NCBI RefSeq assembly: GCF_016862515.1
Contig: NZ_BONC01000070.1
Location: forward strand, 1-40,841
Direction: 5' to 3'
DNA: 40,841 nucleotides
From: Asanoa iriomotensis
GTDB lineage: Bacteria; Actinomycetota; Actinomycetes; Mycobacteriales; Micromonosporaceae
The notes beneath the pieces are model-generated. The model saw only the letters and a list, made by a program, of their open reading frames with translations, had not been told where the DNA came from and ran no database searches. Positions within the stretch are counted from its first letter, which is position 1, and the number at the start of each line of letters is the position of its first letter. Shown one piece after another: positions 15,898 to 23,504 of this stretch. Position numbers and translations under genes: made by a program.

Positions 15898-16164
15898 TCA
15901 CAGGACAGGCGTGGTTTGTTCGGTTGCGCGACGCAGAGCGTCTCGAAGAAGATCGACGGTGGGCAGAGCCAGCCGGCACGCGGCCGCACCATCGTCGTCC
16001 CCCATGACGTCGACCCCGTTGATCAACACCGAGGGTGACGCGTAGTCGCCAACCCGCTCGATCACTGTCGGCGGCAGGCCGAGGTCAGCCATGGCGGTAC
16101 GGAGTGATGTGCGAACCCGATCGAGGTTCGGGCAGTCCGGCACAGAACGCAGTTCGACGAGCAC
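15898..16164 (-). CDS. small thioredoxin-like protein, 88 aa
   Basis: The protein reads ELRSVPDCPNLDRVRTSL at its start, then SPSVLINGVDVMG, a beta-strand/cis-Pro-like element. This arrangement is seen in small thioredoxin/glutaredoxin-fold proteins near mercury or organomercurial genes. Only one cysteine is in the active-site position (DCPN), so it is not a classical CxxC redox protein. The start is GTG at 16164 with no visible ribosome site, so a leaderless transcript is possible. It follows directly on the MFS remnant and may once have been its operon partner. Family assignment is by motif only. Confidence 0.68.
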   Translation of the reverse strand: MLVELRSVPDCPNLDRVRTSLRTAMADLGLPPTVIERVGDYASPSVLINGVDVMGDDDGAAACRLALPTVDLLRDALRRATEQTTPVL

Positions 16165-16169
16165 CGAAC

Positions 16170-16690
16170 AATTGTGCCGCTGGCGATCAGGCAGGCGGCG
16201 CCGACGGCGACAAGGATCGGTGCGTATCCCCCTGTGATGGCGAGCAGCGCGGCAGCGCCAAGCGGTGCGGTGGCCTTCGCGACGGTGACTAGGGCGCCGA
16301 GGGTTCCGGAGATCGTGGCGTAAGCCGTGATGCCGTAGCGGTCCGCGAGCAGGGCGGGTGCGGCGAGGCTGGCGACACCGAAGCCGATGCCAAGGCGGTC
16401 ACGCCGGCTGCGGCCCCCCGCGGGTGCCGGCCATTAGCGGCAGGGTGATCGCTGCGATTGCCTGGATGGTGAAGATGGCCGCGACCAGGGCTGTGAGGGA
16501 GATCCGGCGTTGGGCGCCCGTGCGGATCAGCCGGCCGGTGACGGACAGGACTCCGAGCAGGCCGGCGATGGTGGCCGCGAAGGTGGCGGGGTGGCCGGCG
16601 TCGGTGAGGAAGCTGGCCACGCCATGCGCCGGGGGGCGCGGATGCCCGTCGTCCACCTGTAGCGGCCACTCGGAGCGGTCATTCCCCAAT
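16170..16690 (-). pseudogene. frameshifted C-terminal remnant of an MFS-type transporter
   Basis: Minus-strand translation gives membrane-transporter text in three successive frames. The first has FAATIAGLLGVLSVTGRLI and FTIQAIAAITLPLMAGT. The second is a short RGAAAGVTAL piece. The third has GIGFGVASLAAPALLADRYG and GALVTVAKATAPLGAAALLA. The breaks fall around 16380-16435, including a C-run near 16417-16423. About 170 codons remain of a normal 400, so the N-terminal half is missing. Two frameshifts plus truncation make a pseudogene much likelier than a sequencing slip, though reads should be checked at the homopolymer. Confidence 0.72.
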
Positions 16691-16785
16691 GCAGATGTCG
16701 CTGACTAGGGGCAACAGACCTGACCTTGCACAGTTATGGCGTATCCCCCCGAGGCACATCCTCCAACTGCGCTAGGTCGCGCTTG

Positions 16786-16825
16786 GCTAGCCGCTCGGGT
16801 TAGCGCCGACTAACGTGCGGTTAGC
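16786..16825. promoter_or_regulatory. nested inverted repeats with GTTAGC half-sites
   Basis: GCTAGCCG at 16786-16793 pairs with CGGTTAGC at 16818-16825 (one G-U). Inside it, GTTAG at 16799-16803 pairs with CTAAC at 16810-16814. CTAAC and GTTAGC (16810-16825) also form an inverted pair with a 5-base spacer. The same half-sites make the TetR operators at 34104-34144, with a 3-base spacer there. It lies upstream of the MFS remnant and could be its former operator. Confidence 0.4.
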
Positions 16826-16901
16826 TAGGCAAAGGCCACGACGCCGTCACGACCACAAGGTCAGCATTGATCGAATCCCGTTCCCATGCTTGGCGTGACC
16901 C

Positions 16902-16985
16902 GCCGGGGGCACAAGAATCCGCTCGCGAGCGGATCCTTGTGCCTGGTCCTGCCTGGGGCCCGAGCCCCAGACCCCACGCCGTTGG
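16902..16985 (+). repeat. tRNA-Arg end and flank repeat, copy 2
   Basis: GCCGGGGGCACAA (16902-16914) matches the tRNA 3' end and next bases at 11766-11778. CTCGCGAGCG (16922-16931) matches 11786-11795, and 34 bases at 16952-16985 match 11812-11845 exactly. The order is the same, but the spacing between blocks differs by a few bases. The rest of the tRNA is absent. It marks another junction derived from the tRNA-Arg locus. Confidence 0.8.
16908..16943. terminator. 36-base near-perfect palindrome after a tRNA-end scar
   Basis: Two 18-base arms centred between 16925 and 16926 pair at 17 of 18 positions; the only mismatch is 16916/16935. There is no loop. It overlaps the copied tRNA end (GGCACAA). 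As RNA it would form a strong hairpin and may terminate transcription. As DNA it could be a recombination site. The equivalent place at 11772-11800 is not palindromic. Confidence 0.45.
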
Positions 16986-17095
16986 CTCCTGCTGCTTCCA
17001 AGCGCGGGAGATTGCGGGCTCGCGTCCGGCGGCGCCCGTGGTCCACACTGGTCCGAACAGATGCAGGGCTGGCAGCTCACTCTCTGGAGAACCAC

Positions 17096-17560
17096 ATGCG
17101 CAGCACCAATGTTGGCGCGTGCCCGCTCCGCGCCCATGTCGATCCGCGCCTCTTGCGATTCAGCGCCGGGGCCACCGCGGGCGTGCTCGCTCTCGTGCTG
17201 CTCATCGTCGACCTTGTTCGGCCGTTGGGTCTCTTCCTGCTCGCCTCCCAGGTCGCCGTGTTCGGGTTCACCGCGTTCGTGAGTTTTCATTGGTCGTTGT
17301 GGGCGCAGATCTTCGCCCGGGTCATCTGGCCGCGGATCGGAGCGCCAGCCGAGTTGGAGGATGCTCGGCCGCCGAGATTCGCCCAATTCGTCGGCTTTGT
17401 GCTCACCGCTCTGGCGTTCATCGCCTTTGCATTCGGCGTCGACGTGGCCGGCTACGTCCTCACCGCTCTCGCCTTCGGCATGGCCGCCCTCAACGCAGCC
17501 ACCGGGGTGTGTCTGGGCTGCACGGCCTACCGGCTGATCCGCCGACCGAAGGCGGCCTGA
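17096..17560 (+). CDS. DUF4395 family membrane protein, 154 aa
   Basis: Family features are the start of the domain at HVDPRLLRFSAG, four hydrophobic segments (about residues 20-40, 45-60, 97-115 and 118-140) and the conserved CLGC motif near the C-terminus (TGVCLGCTAYRL). The function is unknown. In other actinobacteria these proteins often sit beside sulfurtransferase or thioredoxin genes, which is not the case here. The ATG at 17096 has GGAG 6 bases upstream. Its stop is one base from the stop of the convergent hydrolase gene. Confidence 0.88.
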   Translation: MRSTNVGACPLRAHVDPRLLRFSAGATAGVLALVLLIVDLVRPLGLFLLASQVAVFGFTAFVSFHWSLWAQIFARVIWPRIGAPAELEDARPPRFAQFVGFVLTALAFIAFAFGVDVAGYVLTALAFGMAALNAATGVCLGCTAYRLIRRPKAA

Positions 17561-17576
17561 GTCAGGACGTCGCCTT
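17549..17576. terminator. bidirectional terminator overlapping two stop codons
   Basis: AAGGCGGC at 17549-17556 pairs with GTCGCCTT at 17569-17576 (8 bp, one G-U). Both stop codons, plus-strand TGA at 17558 and minus-strand TGA ending at 17562, lie in the loop, which can itself form a CCTGA/TCAGG hairpin. The coding ends of both genes thus double as terminator arms. Confidence 0.55.
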
Positions 17577-18380
17577 GGCGGCGTCCTCGATCAGGTCCGC
17601 GACGGTGCGCGGGTGGCTGATCATGACGACGTGGGACGCGGTTGGCACTTCGACGACCTTGCGGGCCTTCGCGCGGCCGTACATGAAGCGTTCGCATGCC
17701 GGTGGGATTGCCTTGTCCCGGCCCGCGACCAGGCCCCACGACGGGATCGTCCGCCACGCGGCGGCCTGGGTCGGGTAGCCGAACGAGTCCGCGTCGAACG
17801 GTCGCTGCGTTGCCTGCAGCAGGCGGAACGCCGCCGTCGGAATGTCGGCCGCGAAGGCCGCCTGGCCGTCCTTGCTCAGGTACAGGTCGGTTCCGGTGGT
17901 GCCGTCGGGCTTCGCGTAGGGGACCGGGACGCTCACCGGCAGCACCTCGCTGCCGGGGAACTTGTTGATGAGATCCCCCTGCGTCTCGCCCACATCCGGC
18001 ACGAACGCGGCGATGTAGACCAGCGCCTTGACGTTCTGCTTCCCGGCCGCGGCGTTGGTGATGACCGTTCCACCCATCGAATGGGCCACCAGCACGACCG
18101 GCCCGCTGATGGAGTCCAACAGACTCCCGATGTACGGGGCGTCGGTGGGGATGCCCCGCAGCGGGTTCGACGCCGCGATCGTGGTGTAACCGGCGCGCTG
18201 CAGCTTCGGGATGACCCCGTTCCAGCACGACGAGTCCGCGTAGCCACCGTGCACCAGCACGATGGTCGGCTTGATCTTCTCCGCGGCGTGTGCCGCCAAA
18301 GGACTGGCCATCAGTGCCGCCGATCCGGCCAAAACCGTTCCGGTCGCCAACACCTGGCGGCGTGGGACATGCGATGCCAT
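17562..18380 (-). CDS. exported alpha/beta hydrolase
   Basis: The 272-residue protein begins with a twin-arginine-like signal (PRRQVLATGTVLAGSAAL, cleavage near AAHA). An alpha/beta-hydrolase domain follows, with oxyanion-loop VHGGYADSSCW, nucleophile elbow VAHSMGGT and a late histidine in PTASHVVMISHP. It is closely related to the next gene (18391-19071), and both share a DLYLSKDG / FLYLDRDK cap motif, so they are tandem paralogues. The closest known groups are small esterases and salicylate-esterase-like hydrolases; the substrate is unknown. The ATG at 18380 has GGAG 6 bases upstream. The 10-base gap to the upstream gene implies one transcript. Confidence 0.9.
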   Translation of the reverse strand: MASHVPRRQVLATGTVLAGSAALMASPLAAHAAEKIKPTIVLVHGGYADSSCWNGVIPKLQRAGYTTIAASNPLRGIPTDAPYIGSLLDSISGPVVLVAHSMGGTVITNAAAGKQNVKALVYIAAFVPDVGETQGDLINKFPGSEVLPVSVPVPYAKPDGTTGTDLYLSKDGQAAFAADIPTAAFRLLQATQRPFDADSFGYPTQAAAWRTIPSWGLVAGRDKAIPPACERFMYGRAKARKVVEVPTASHVVMISHPRTVADLIEDAAKATS

Positions 18381-18390
18381 GGTGATCTCC

Positions 18391-19071
18391 TCAGCGGCCG
18401 GTCGCGGCCTGGCGGATGAGGTCGGCGACCGCGTCCGGCTGCGAGACGTAGACGGCGTGGCTGCCGATGGCCTCCGCGGTGACCGCGCCGGCGCGGGTGG
18501 CCATCGCCCGCTGGGCCGGCGGCGGGATCATCCGGTCGGCGGTGGCGACCAGGTACCAACTGGGCTTGTGGCGCCAGGCCGGTTCGGTGACCGTGCCGGC
18601 GAGCGCGCCGACGCCCCACGGCACCTGCGCGTCGGCCAGGAACGCGGCCTCGTCCGCGGGCAGGTCGGCGGCGAACGAGGCGTGGAACTTGTCCCGGTCG
18701 AGGTACAGGAACCCGTCGCGGGGCGGCAGGATCGGCGGGACGGGCGCGCCGGGCGGCGGGTCGGCGATCAGGGTGTTGACGGACTCGCCCTTGTCCGGTG
18801 CGAACGCCGCGACGTAGACCAGCGCCGCCACCGCGTCATGGGTACCGGCCTCGCTGATCACCGCCCCGCCGTACGAGTGGCCGACCAGCACCGCCGGCCC
18901 GTCGAGCCCGTCGAGGACGAAGCGCGTCGCGGCGACGTCGCCTTCCAGCGACAGCGTCGGGTTCTGCACGATCTTGACGGTGAACCCGTCGGCGGTCAGC
19001 AGCCGGTGTGTGCCCAGCCAGCCCGATCCGTCGACGAACCCACCGTGCACCAGCACGACGTTGCGAATCAT
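18391..19071 (-). CDS. cytosolic alpha/beta hydrolase
   Basis: The 226-residue protein has VHGGFVDGSGW near the start, nucleophile motif VGHSYGGAV and a final His in AIGSHAVYVSQP. It has no signal peptide, so its paralogue downstream is the exported version and this is the cytosolic version. The ATG at 19071 is supported by GAGGAG 7 bases upstream; frames extending further are Arg-rich shadow. It lies 100 bases downstream of the NB-ARC regulator gene on the same strand, which may control or co-express the pair. Lactone or ester hydrolysis is likely, but the substrate cannot be read. Confidence 0.9.
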   Translation of the reverse strand: MIRNVVLVHGGFVDGSGWLGTHRLLTADGFTVKIVQNPTLSLEGDVAATRFVLDGLDGPAVLVGHSYGGAVISEAGTHDAVAALVYVAAFAPDKGESVNTLIADPPPGAPVPPILPPRDGFLYLDRDKFHASFAADLPADEAAFLADAQVPWGVGALAGTVTEPAWRHKPSWYLVATADRMIPPPAQRAMATRAGAVTAEAIGSHAVYVSQPDAVADLIRQAATGR

Positions 19072-19171
19072 GGAGTGCTCCTCGGGTCCGGCGGCGAGCG
19101 AGACGCCCGCCGCTTCACACCCCATGCAAATCCCGCCCGCCGCGCCGGCCCAGGCGGAACAGGATGCGGAA

Positions 19172-21430
19172 CTAGTTCCCGCCGACCTCCGCGATGGCCT
19201 CGGCCCTGGCCCGGCAGTACGCGGCGCGATCGTGCTGGCCGACCGTCTCGTACAGGTCGCCCGCTCGCACCAGGCTCTCCCGCGCCTCGGCCGCGTGGTC
19301 GTCGCCGTAAAGCTCCTCGCCGAGGATCCGCAGCCACGCCGCCTGACCCATCACGACCCGCAGGCCTGCGAAGAGGTCCACCGCGCGCAGCATCATGGGG
19401 ATCGCCTCGTCGCGGCGGCCCAGGCGGCCCAGCGCCTGCGCGGCGTGGCCGAGGATGTGCGGGAGGACCGCTTCGACGGCGTACGCGGTCAGGCCGTTGC
19501 TCGGGTCCTCGGTGATGGCCAGCGCCCGCTGGTAGGCGGCCAGCGCCTCCGCCGCGTCGCCGAGGTCGAAGGCGATGACACCGCTGCCCAGCAACGTCTG
19601 CACGCGAGCGTCGACGTCACCGACCCGTTCGAAGAGATCCGCGGCCTCCCGGATGGCGCTCAGCGCCGCCTCGAGGTCGCGCCGGGGCGGGCCGCGGTGC
19701 GCGGCGGCGGTGTACAGCAGGGCGAACGCCTCCTGCCGGAGGTCGCCGGCCCGCCGGGCCAGCGCGAGCGCCCGGCGCGCACAGTCCAGCGCCGCCGGCC
19801 CGTCCACGCGCCACGGCAACGTGTGGGTGTATGCGAGGTGGTTCAGGAACTCGGCCTGCGCCGCGGCGTCGCCGAGCTGGACCGCCGCGTCCAGCGCGAG
19901 CGTGAACACGTCACTCCAAAGAGGCCAGTGCACCCAGCGCTCGTGGTACGCGTACACGGCGCCGGCGGCGCGAACCACGGCACCGTGGTCCCCGGCGACA
20001 GCGGCAGCACCGAGAGCCTGGAACCAGTGCTCGGCCTCGGCACGGATCCACGCCTCGGCGTCCTCGGCACAGCCGAACGGCGCGCTGTCGGCCCCGCCCG
20101 GCTGGAACCAGCGGCCCGCCGCCGTCAGCGTGGCCAGGAGCCAGCCGACCATCCGCCGCCGGGCATCGGCCACGACCTCGACGGGGTCCTCGGCGGTCAG
20201 GCGCTGGCTCGCGTAGAGGCGGACCAGGTCGTGGAATCGGTACCGGCCGCCCTCCGCGGTCTCCATCAGCCCCAGGTCGACCAGATCGTCGAGCTGGTCC
20301 TCGGCGGCGGACACCGCGACCTCGCCGATCACCGACGCCAGCGCCGCGCTGAAGTCCGCGCCGGGCACCAGCGACGCCCGCCGGAACAACGACCGCACCG
20401 GGTCGGGCAGCTGCTCGTACGACACGTCGAAGGCCGCCGCCACCTTCAGATCGCCGGCGCTGAGTTGATCGAGGCGCCGCTCCGCGGCCGACAACCGCGC
20501 CACCAGATCGGCCGCACTCCAGCCCGGCCGCGAGATCAGCCGGTTGCCTACGATCCGCACCGCCAGCGGCAGCCCGCCCAGCAGATCGACCAGATCCCGC
20601 AGGTCGTTCTCGCGTGGCGCGTCGAACCGCTCGGCCAAGATTCGGCCGAGCAGGTCCTGCGCGTCGGCCGCCGGCATCGGACCCAGATGCAGCCGTTGTG
20701 CGCCCTCCAGCCCGGCCAGCAGCCGGCGGCTGGTGACGATCAGCTGGCTGGGGCCGCCACCGGGCACCAGCGGGCGCACCTGGGACTCCGACGCCGCGTC
20801 GTCGACGATCACGAGCACCCGCCGTTGCCGCAACAGCTGCCGGTAGCGCCCGGCGCGCTCGGCCGGTTCCTGCGGCATCTGCTGGTCGCGCACACCCATC
20901 GCCCGCAGCACCCGCCGGAGGATCTCGGCGCTGGCGACCGGCCGCCGGCTCAGCCCCAGGGCGTCGACGAAGCACACGCCGTCGGGGAACCGGTCGCGCA
21001 GCCGGTGTGCGGCGCGGACCACGAGGGTCGTCTTGCCCACGCCCGCACCGCCGGAGATCACCGCCGCGCCCAGCCGGTCGGCCTCGTCGGGCGGCGCGCC
21101 GAGCACCCGGGAGATCCACGCCAGCTCGGCGGTTCGGCCGGTGTAGTCACCGATGGACCCCGGCAGCTCGCACAGCCCCGGAGCGGCCGCCAGATAGCCG
21201 GAACGGCTGCGCCCGGTCTTCGCCAGCGCGACGAACTCGTCCCGGCGTGCCCCGTCGAGCTTGAGCGCGTCGGCGATCAGCTCGACCGTCCTCCGCTGCG
21301 GCCCCAGCGCCCGGCCGCGCGCCATGTCGCTGAGCGCGCGCACGCTGACGCCGGACGACTCCGACAGCTCCTCCAGGGTCAGCCCGCACTCGTGGCGCGC
21401 GGTGCGCAGCACCAGCGCGAACGTGCTCAT
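19172..21430 (-). CDS. XRE-HTH / NB-ARC / TPR regulator (STAND family, AfsR-like)
   Basis: The 752-residue protein has an N-terminal XRE helix-turn-helix (GLTLEELSESSGVSVRALSDMARG, about residues 15-40). An NB-ARC ATPase carries Walker A GGAGVGKTTL with K133, Walker B VLVIVDDA and the GLPLAVRIVG motif. A winged-helix region (about 335-425) and a long TPR array (about 480-745) follow. STAND proteins act as ATP-driven switches: the TPRs sense a ligand or partner, and the HTH binds DNA. It lacks the SARP winged-helix activation domain of true AfsR. The ATG at 21430 begins directly at the HTH. A 75-base gap with a hairpin separates it from the beta-propeller gene upstream. Confidence 0.92.
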   Translation of the reverse strand: MSTFALVLRTARHECGLTLEELSESSGVSVRALSDMARGRALGPQRRTVELIADALKLDGARRDEFVALAKTGRSRSGYLAAAPGLCELPGSIGDYTGRTAELAWISRVLGAPPDEADRLGAAVISGGAGVGKTTLVVRAAHRLRDRFPDGVCFVDALGLSRRPVASAEILRRVLRAMGVRDQQMPQEPAERAGRYRQLLRQRRVLVIVDDAASESQVRPLVPGGGPSQLIVTSRRLLAGLEGAQRLHLGPMPAADAQDLLGRILAERFDAPRENDLRDLVDLLGGLPLAVRIVGNRLISRPGWSAADLVARLSAAERRLDQLSAGDLKVAAAFDVSYEQLPDPVRSLFRRASLVPGADFSAALASVIGEVAVSAAEDQLDDLVDLGLMETAEGGRYRFHDLVRLYASQRLTAEDPVEVVADARRRMVGWLLATLTAAGRWFQPGGADSAPFGCAEDAEAWIRAEAEHWFQALGAAAVAGDHGAVVRAAGAVYAYHERWVHWPLWSDVFTLALDAAVQLGDAAAQAEFLNHLAYTHTLPWRVDGPAALDCARRALALARRAGDLRQEAFALLYTAAAHRGPPRRDLEAALSAIREAADLFERVGDVDARVQTLLGSGVIAFDLGDAAEALAAYQRALAITEDPSNGLTAYAVEAVLPHILGHAAQALGRLGRRDEAIPMMLRAVDLFAGLRVVMGQAAWLRILGEELYGDDHAAEARESLVRAGDLYETVGQHDRAAYCRARAEAIAEVGGN

Positions 21431-21479
21431 CGTCAGCTCCAGTTCCTCGTCCGGTGAAGGACCTGAAGATGGACGTTAT

Positions 21480-21498
21480 GGCCGGCTGGTCGCCGGCC
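21480..21498 (-). terminator. short GC hairpin after the beta-propeller gene
   Basis: GGCCGGC at 21480-21486 pairs with GCCGGCC at 21492-21498 around TGGTC. It lies 7 bases beyond the minus-strand stop at 21506 and before the NB-ARC regulator. No U-tract follows, so termination may be partial. Confidence 0.45.
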
Positions 21499-21505
21499 GC
21501 CTCTG

Positions 21506-22822
21506 TCAAATGACCGGTCCGCGCGGGGCACGTCGAAGTCGATTGCCGGCGCGGCGGACGACGACCGCGAGCGCGACCGCCAGGGCGACGATGACGACGA
21601 CGGTGCCGAGCAGGCGTGTGCCGAGTCCCCGCGGTGGCTGGCCCGTTCTTGCCTGGCCGCCGGCGATCACGTTGTCGGCGACGTCGACGGAGAGCATCTC
21701 CTGCTCCGGAGCCGACAGCAGAGTCCGCGAAGCACCGCCGGGACCGACGGCGAGCACCTTCGTCTCGCGTACCCACTGATAGTCGGTGAACCGCAGGTGT
21801 GCGACGGACAGCGTCTCCGCGGCGGTGTCGAACCCGACGACGGAGATGTCCGGCTCCGGATAAAGAGCCGCGACCACCGCCTCGCCCGCCGGTGACCAGC
21901 CGAGCAGGCGCACCGCGACCAGGCCGGGCAGCTCAGGAATCGCCGGCGCCGACCGCGCCTGACCGTTGGCCGGATCGACCACGCTCAACTGCCAGCGGGC
22001 GGGATAGGAGTCGCCGTCGCAGCATCGGCGCTGCGACACCAGCGTCAGACCCATACCGTCCGGCGTCCATGCCCCTTTCCCCGCGAGATGGCCGCTGGTG
22101 GTGAACTGGCTGACGGTCTCCCCGGCCACGGTGGCGACGGTGATCGTCTGCGCTGACTGATAGGCCAACTTCGTGCCGTCCGGCGCGAAGGCCACTGTGT
22201 ATCCATCATGGACGCCCCGCGGATCGAGATCGGCCACCCGCTCATAGGTGTGCGATGCGAGGTCGGCCAGATGCAGCGTGGCCTGCACCGGCGTGGGCAC
22301 TTCCGAGCCGTCAGGTTGACGCGCATACGGGGCGTCATAAGCGACTACCGCCAACGTCCGACCGTCCGGTGACCATGCCTGCGGCACGCCATCGGGTACG
22401 GGCAGCGCCACGGAGGTCCCCTTGTTCAGGTCGGTCACCAGACCCACGGTCGCCAGACGGCTGCCGTCGGGCGACAGGATCGCCTGCTCGCCGGCGTAGA
22501 GGAGGTCGCCGAGTTCGTCCGTGAGCCGATAGCTGTCATCACTTGCCCCGACCACGGCCAGGACGCCCTTGCTGCCGGTCAGCCACCAACTCGGTGCGCC
22601 GAACACCACACTGGCCGCACCGGCCGGCGACGAGTCCACAGATGCGGTGCCCCAATGCGGCGCGCCGACCCGGTCCGGCAATGACGATGGTGCGGTCGGC
22701 ACGGCCTTACCGCGCGACAACCCCCACGGCACGGCCAGGCCCAGCAGCACGGCCACCACCGCCGCGGCCGACATCCAAACCCCGAGCCGGCGCCGGCGAG
22801 CGCGGGCGATCGCCATACCCAT
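21506..22822 (-). CDS. membrane-anchored beta-propeller (PD40/WD40-like) protein
   Basis: The 438-residue protein has a basic N-terminus and a membrane segment at about residues 15-35. A long extracytoplasmic beta-propeller carries PD40-type repeats (LSPDGSRLATV, WSPDGRTLAVV, FAPDGTKLAYQ, WTPDGMGLTLV, WSPAGEAVVAA). A second membrane segment lies near residues 400-422, with a basic tail. The stop of the CitB-type regulator is one base upstream of this start, so it belongs to the two-component operon. Such propellers usually bind proteins or ligands outside the cell; here a sensory or assembly role is inferred from context. The first ATG (22822) is used, and a second lies six bases later. There is no obvious ribosome site, as expected for coupling. 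Confidence 0.85.
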   Translation of the reverse strand: MGMAIARARRRRLGVWMSAAAVVAVLLGLAVPWGLSRGKAVPTAPSSLPDRVGAPHWGTASVDSSPAGAASVVFGAPSWWLTGSKGVLAVVGASDDSYRLTDELGDLLYAGEQAILSPDGSRLATVGLVTDLNKGTSVALPVPDGVPQAWSPDGRTLAVVAYDAPYARQPDGSEVPTPVQATLHLADLASHTYERVADLDPRGVHDGYTVAFAPDGTKLAYQSAQTITVATVAGETVSQFTTSGHLAGKGAWTPDGMGLTLVSQRRCCDGDSYPARWQLSVVDPANGQARSAPAIPELPGLVAVRLLGWSPAGEAVVAALYPEPDISVVGFDTAAETLSVAHLRFTDYQWVRETKVLAVGPGGASRTLLSAPEQEMLSVDVADNVIAGGQARTGQPPRGLGTRLLGTVVVIVALAVALAVVVRRAGNRLRRAPRGPVI

Positions 22823-22823
22823 A

Positions 22824-23504
22824 CTAGAGGCGGCCGATCCAGCGGTAGCGGTGTTCCGGGCGGCCGCTGCCGCCGTACCGCCGACGCACTTCCGCCTTTC
22901 CTGTCTGTGCCAGGTATTCGAGGTAGCGGCGCGTGCTGACCCGGGACAGGCCGGCTCGTTCCGCGCACTCCGCCGCCGACAGGTCCGTCGGGCTCTCGCG
23001 CAGCACCGAGACCACCAGGTCCGCCGTCGTGGAGTTGAGGCCCTTCGGCAAGGTCGGGTCCGCCTGGCGCAGCGCCCCGAACAGCTTGTCGACGTCGCTC
23101 TGTGCCGCCGCCTGGGCGTCCGCCGACGCGAACTGGTGCAGTGCCGCCGCGTACCGCTCCAGGCTTGATCGCAGCGTGTCGAACGAGAACGGCTTCACCA
23201 CGTAGTGCACGACCCCACCGCGCAGCGCGCCGCGGACCGTCTGCGCGTCGCGGGACGCCGTCACCACCAGCACGTCGACCGGGCTCTCCCGTTCACGCAG
23301 GCGGCGCAGCACCTCGAGACCCGAGATGTCCGGCAGGTAGATGTCGAGGAGCACCAGGTCCGGTGCGAGCTCGTCGACCGCGGCCAGAGCGTCCTCGCCC
23401 GTGTGCGTCACACCGACCACCGTGAAACCGGGCACCCGTTCCACTAGCCCGGTGTGCACGCGGGCCACCATGAAGTCGTCGTCGACGACCAGGACCCGGA
23501 TCAT
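22824..23504 (-). CDS. CitB/DcuR-type response regulator
   Basis: The 226-residue protein has a receiver domain with DDD near residue 9, phospho-acceptor D54 in VLLDIYLPDISG and the conserved lysine in YVVKPFSFD. A C-terminal helix-turn-helix of the CitB class follows (DLSAAECAERAGLSRVSTRRYLEYL), ending in a wing with YGGSGRPEHRYRW. The ATG overlaps the sensor kinase stop by four bases. The CitA/CitB pairs known to regulate citrate or dicarboxylate uptake have this architecture, and the divergent tct operon is its likely target. Confidence 0.94.
   Translation of the reverse strand: MIRVLVVDDDFMVARVHTGLVERVPGFTVVGVTHTGEDALAAVDELAPDLVLLDIYLPDISGLEVLRRLRERESPVDVLVVTASRDAQTVRGALRGGVVHYVVKPFSFDTLRSSLERYAAALHQFASADAQAAAQSDVDKLFGALRQADPTLPKGLNSTTADLVVSVLRESPTDLSAAECAERAGLSRVSTRRYLEYLAQTGKAEVRRRYGGSGRPEHRYRWIGRL

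Larger units (their letters stand above)
16691..17095. other. 405-base region of repeats and palindromes without a gene
   Basis: This interval holds the GTTAGC/CTAAC site cluster (16786-16825), a partial copy of the tRNA-Arg end and flank (16902-16985) and a 36-base near-palindrome (16908-16943). A TCGAATCCCG stretch at 16871-16880 resembles a degraded tRNA T loop. No coding frame is convincing. It reads as an old integration junction. Confidence 0.6.

Noticed and set aside
15813-16045. Short plus-strand frames over the thioredoxin-like gene
   Set aside because: No motif; the minus-strand protein with the CPN and SPSVLINGVDV motifs explains the sequence.
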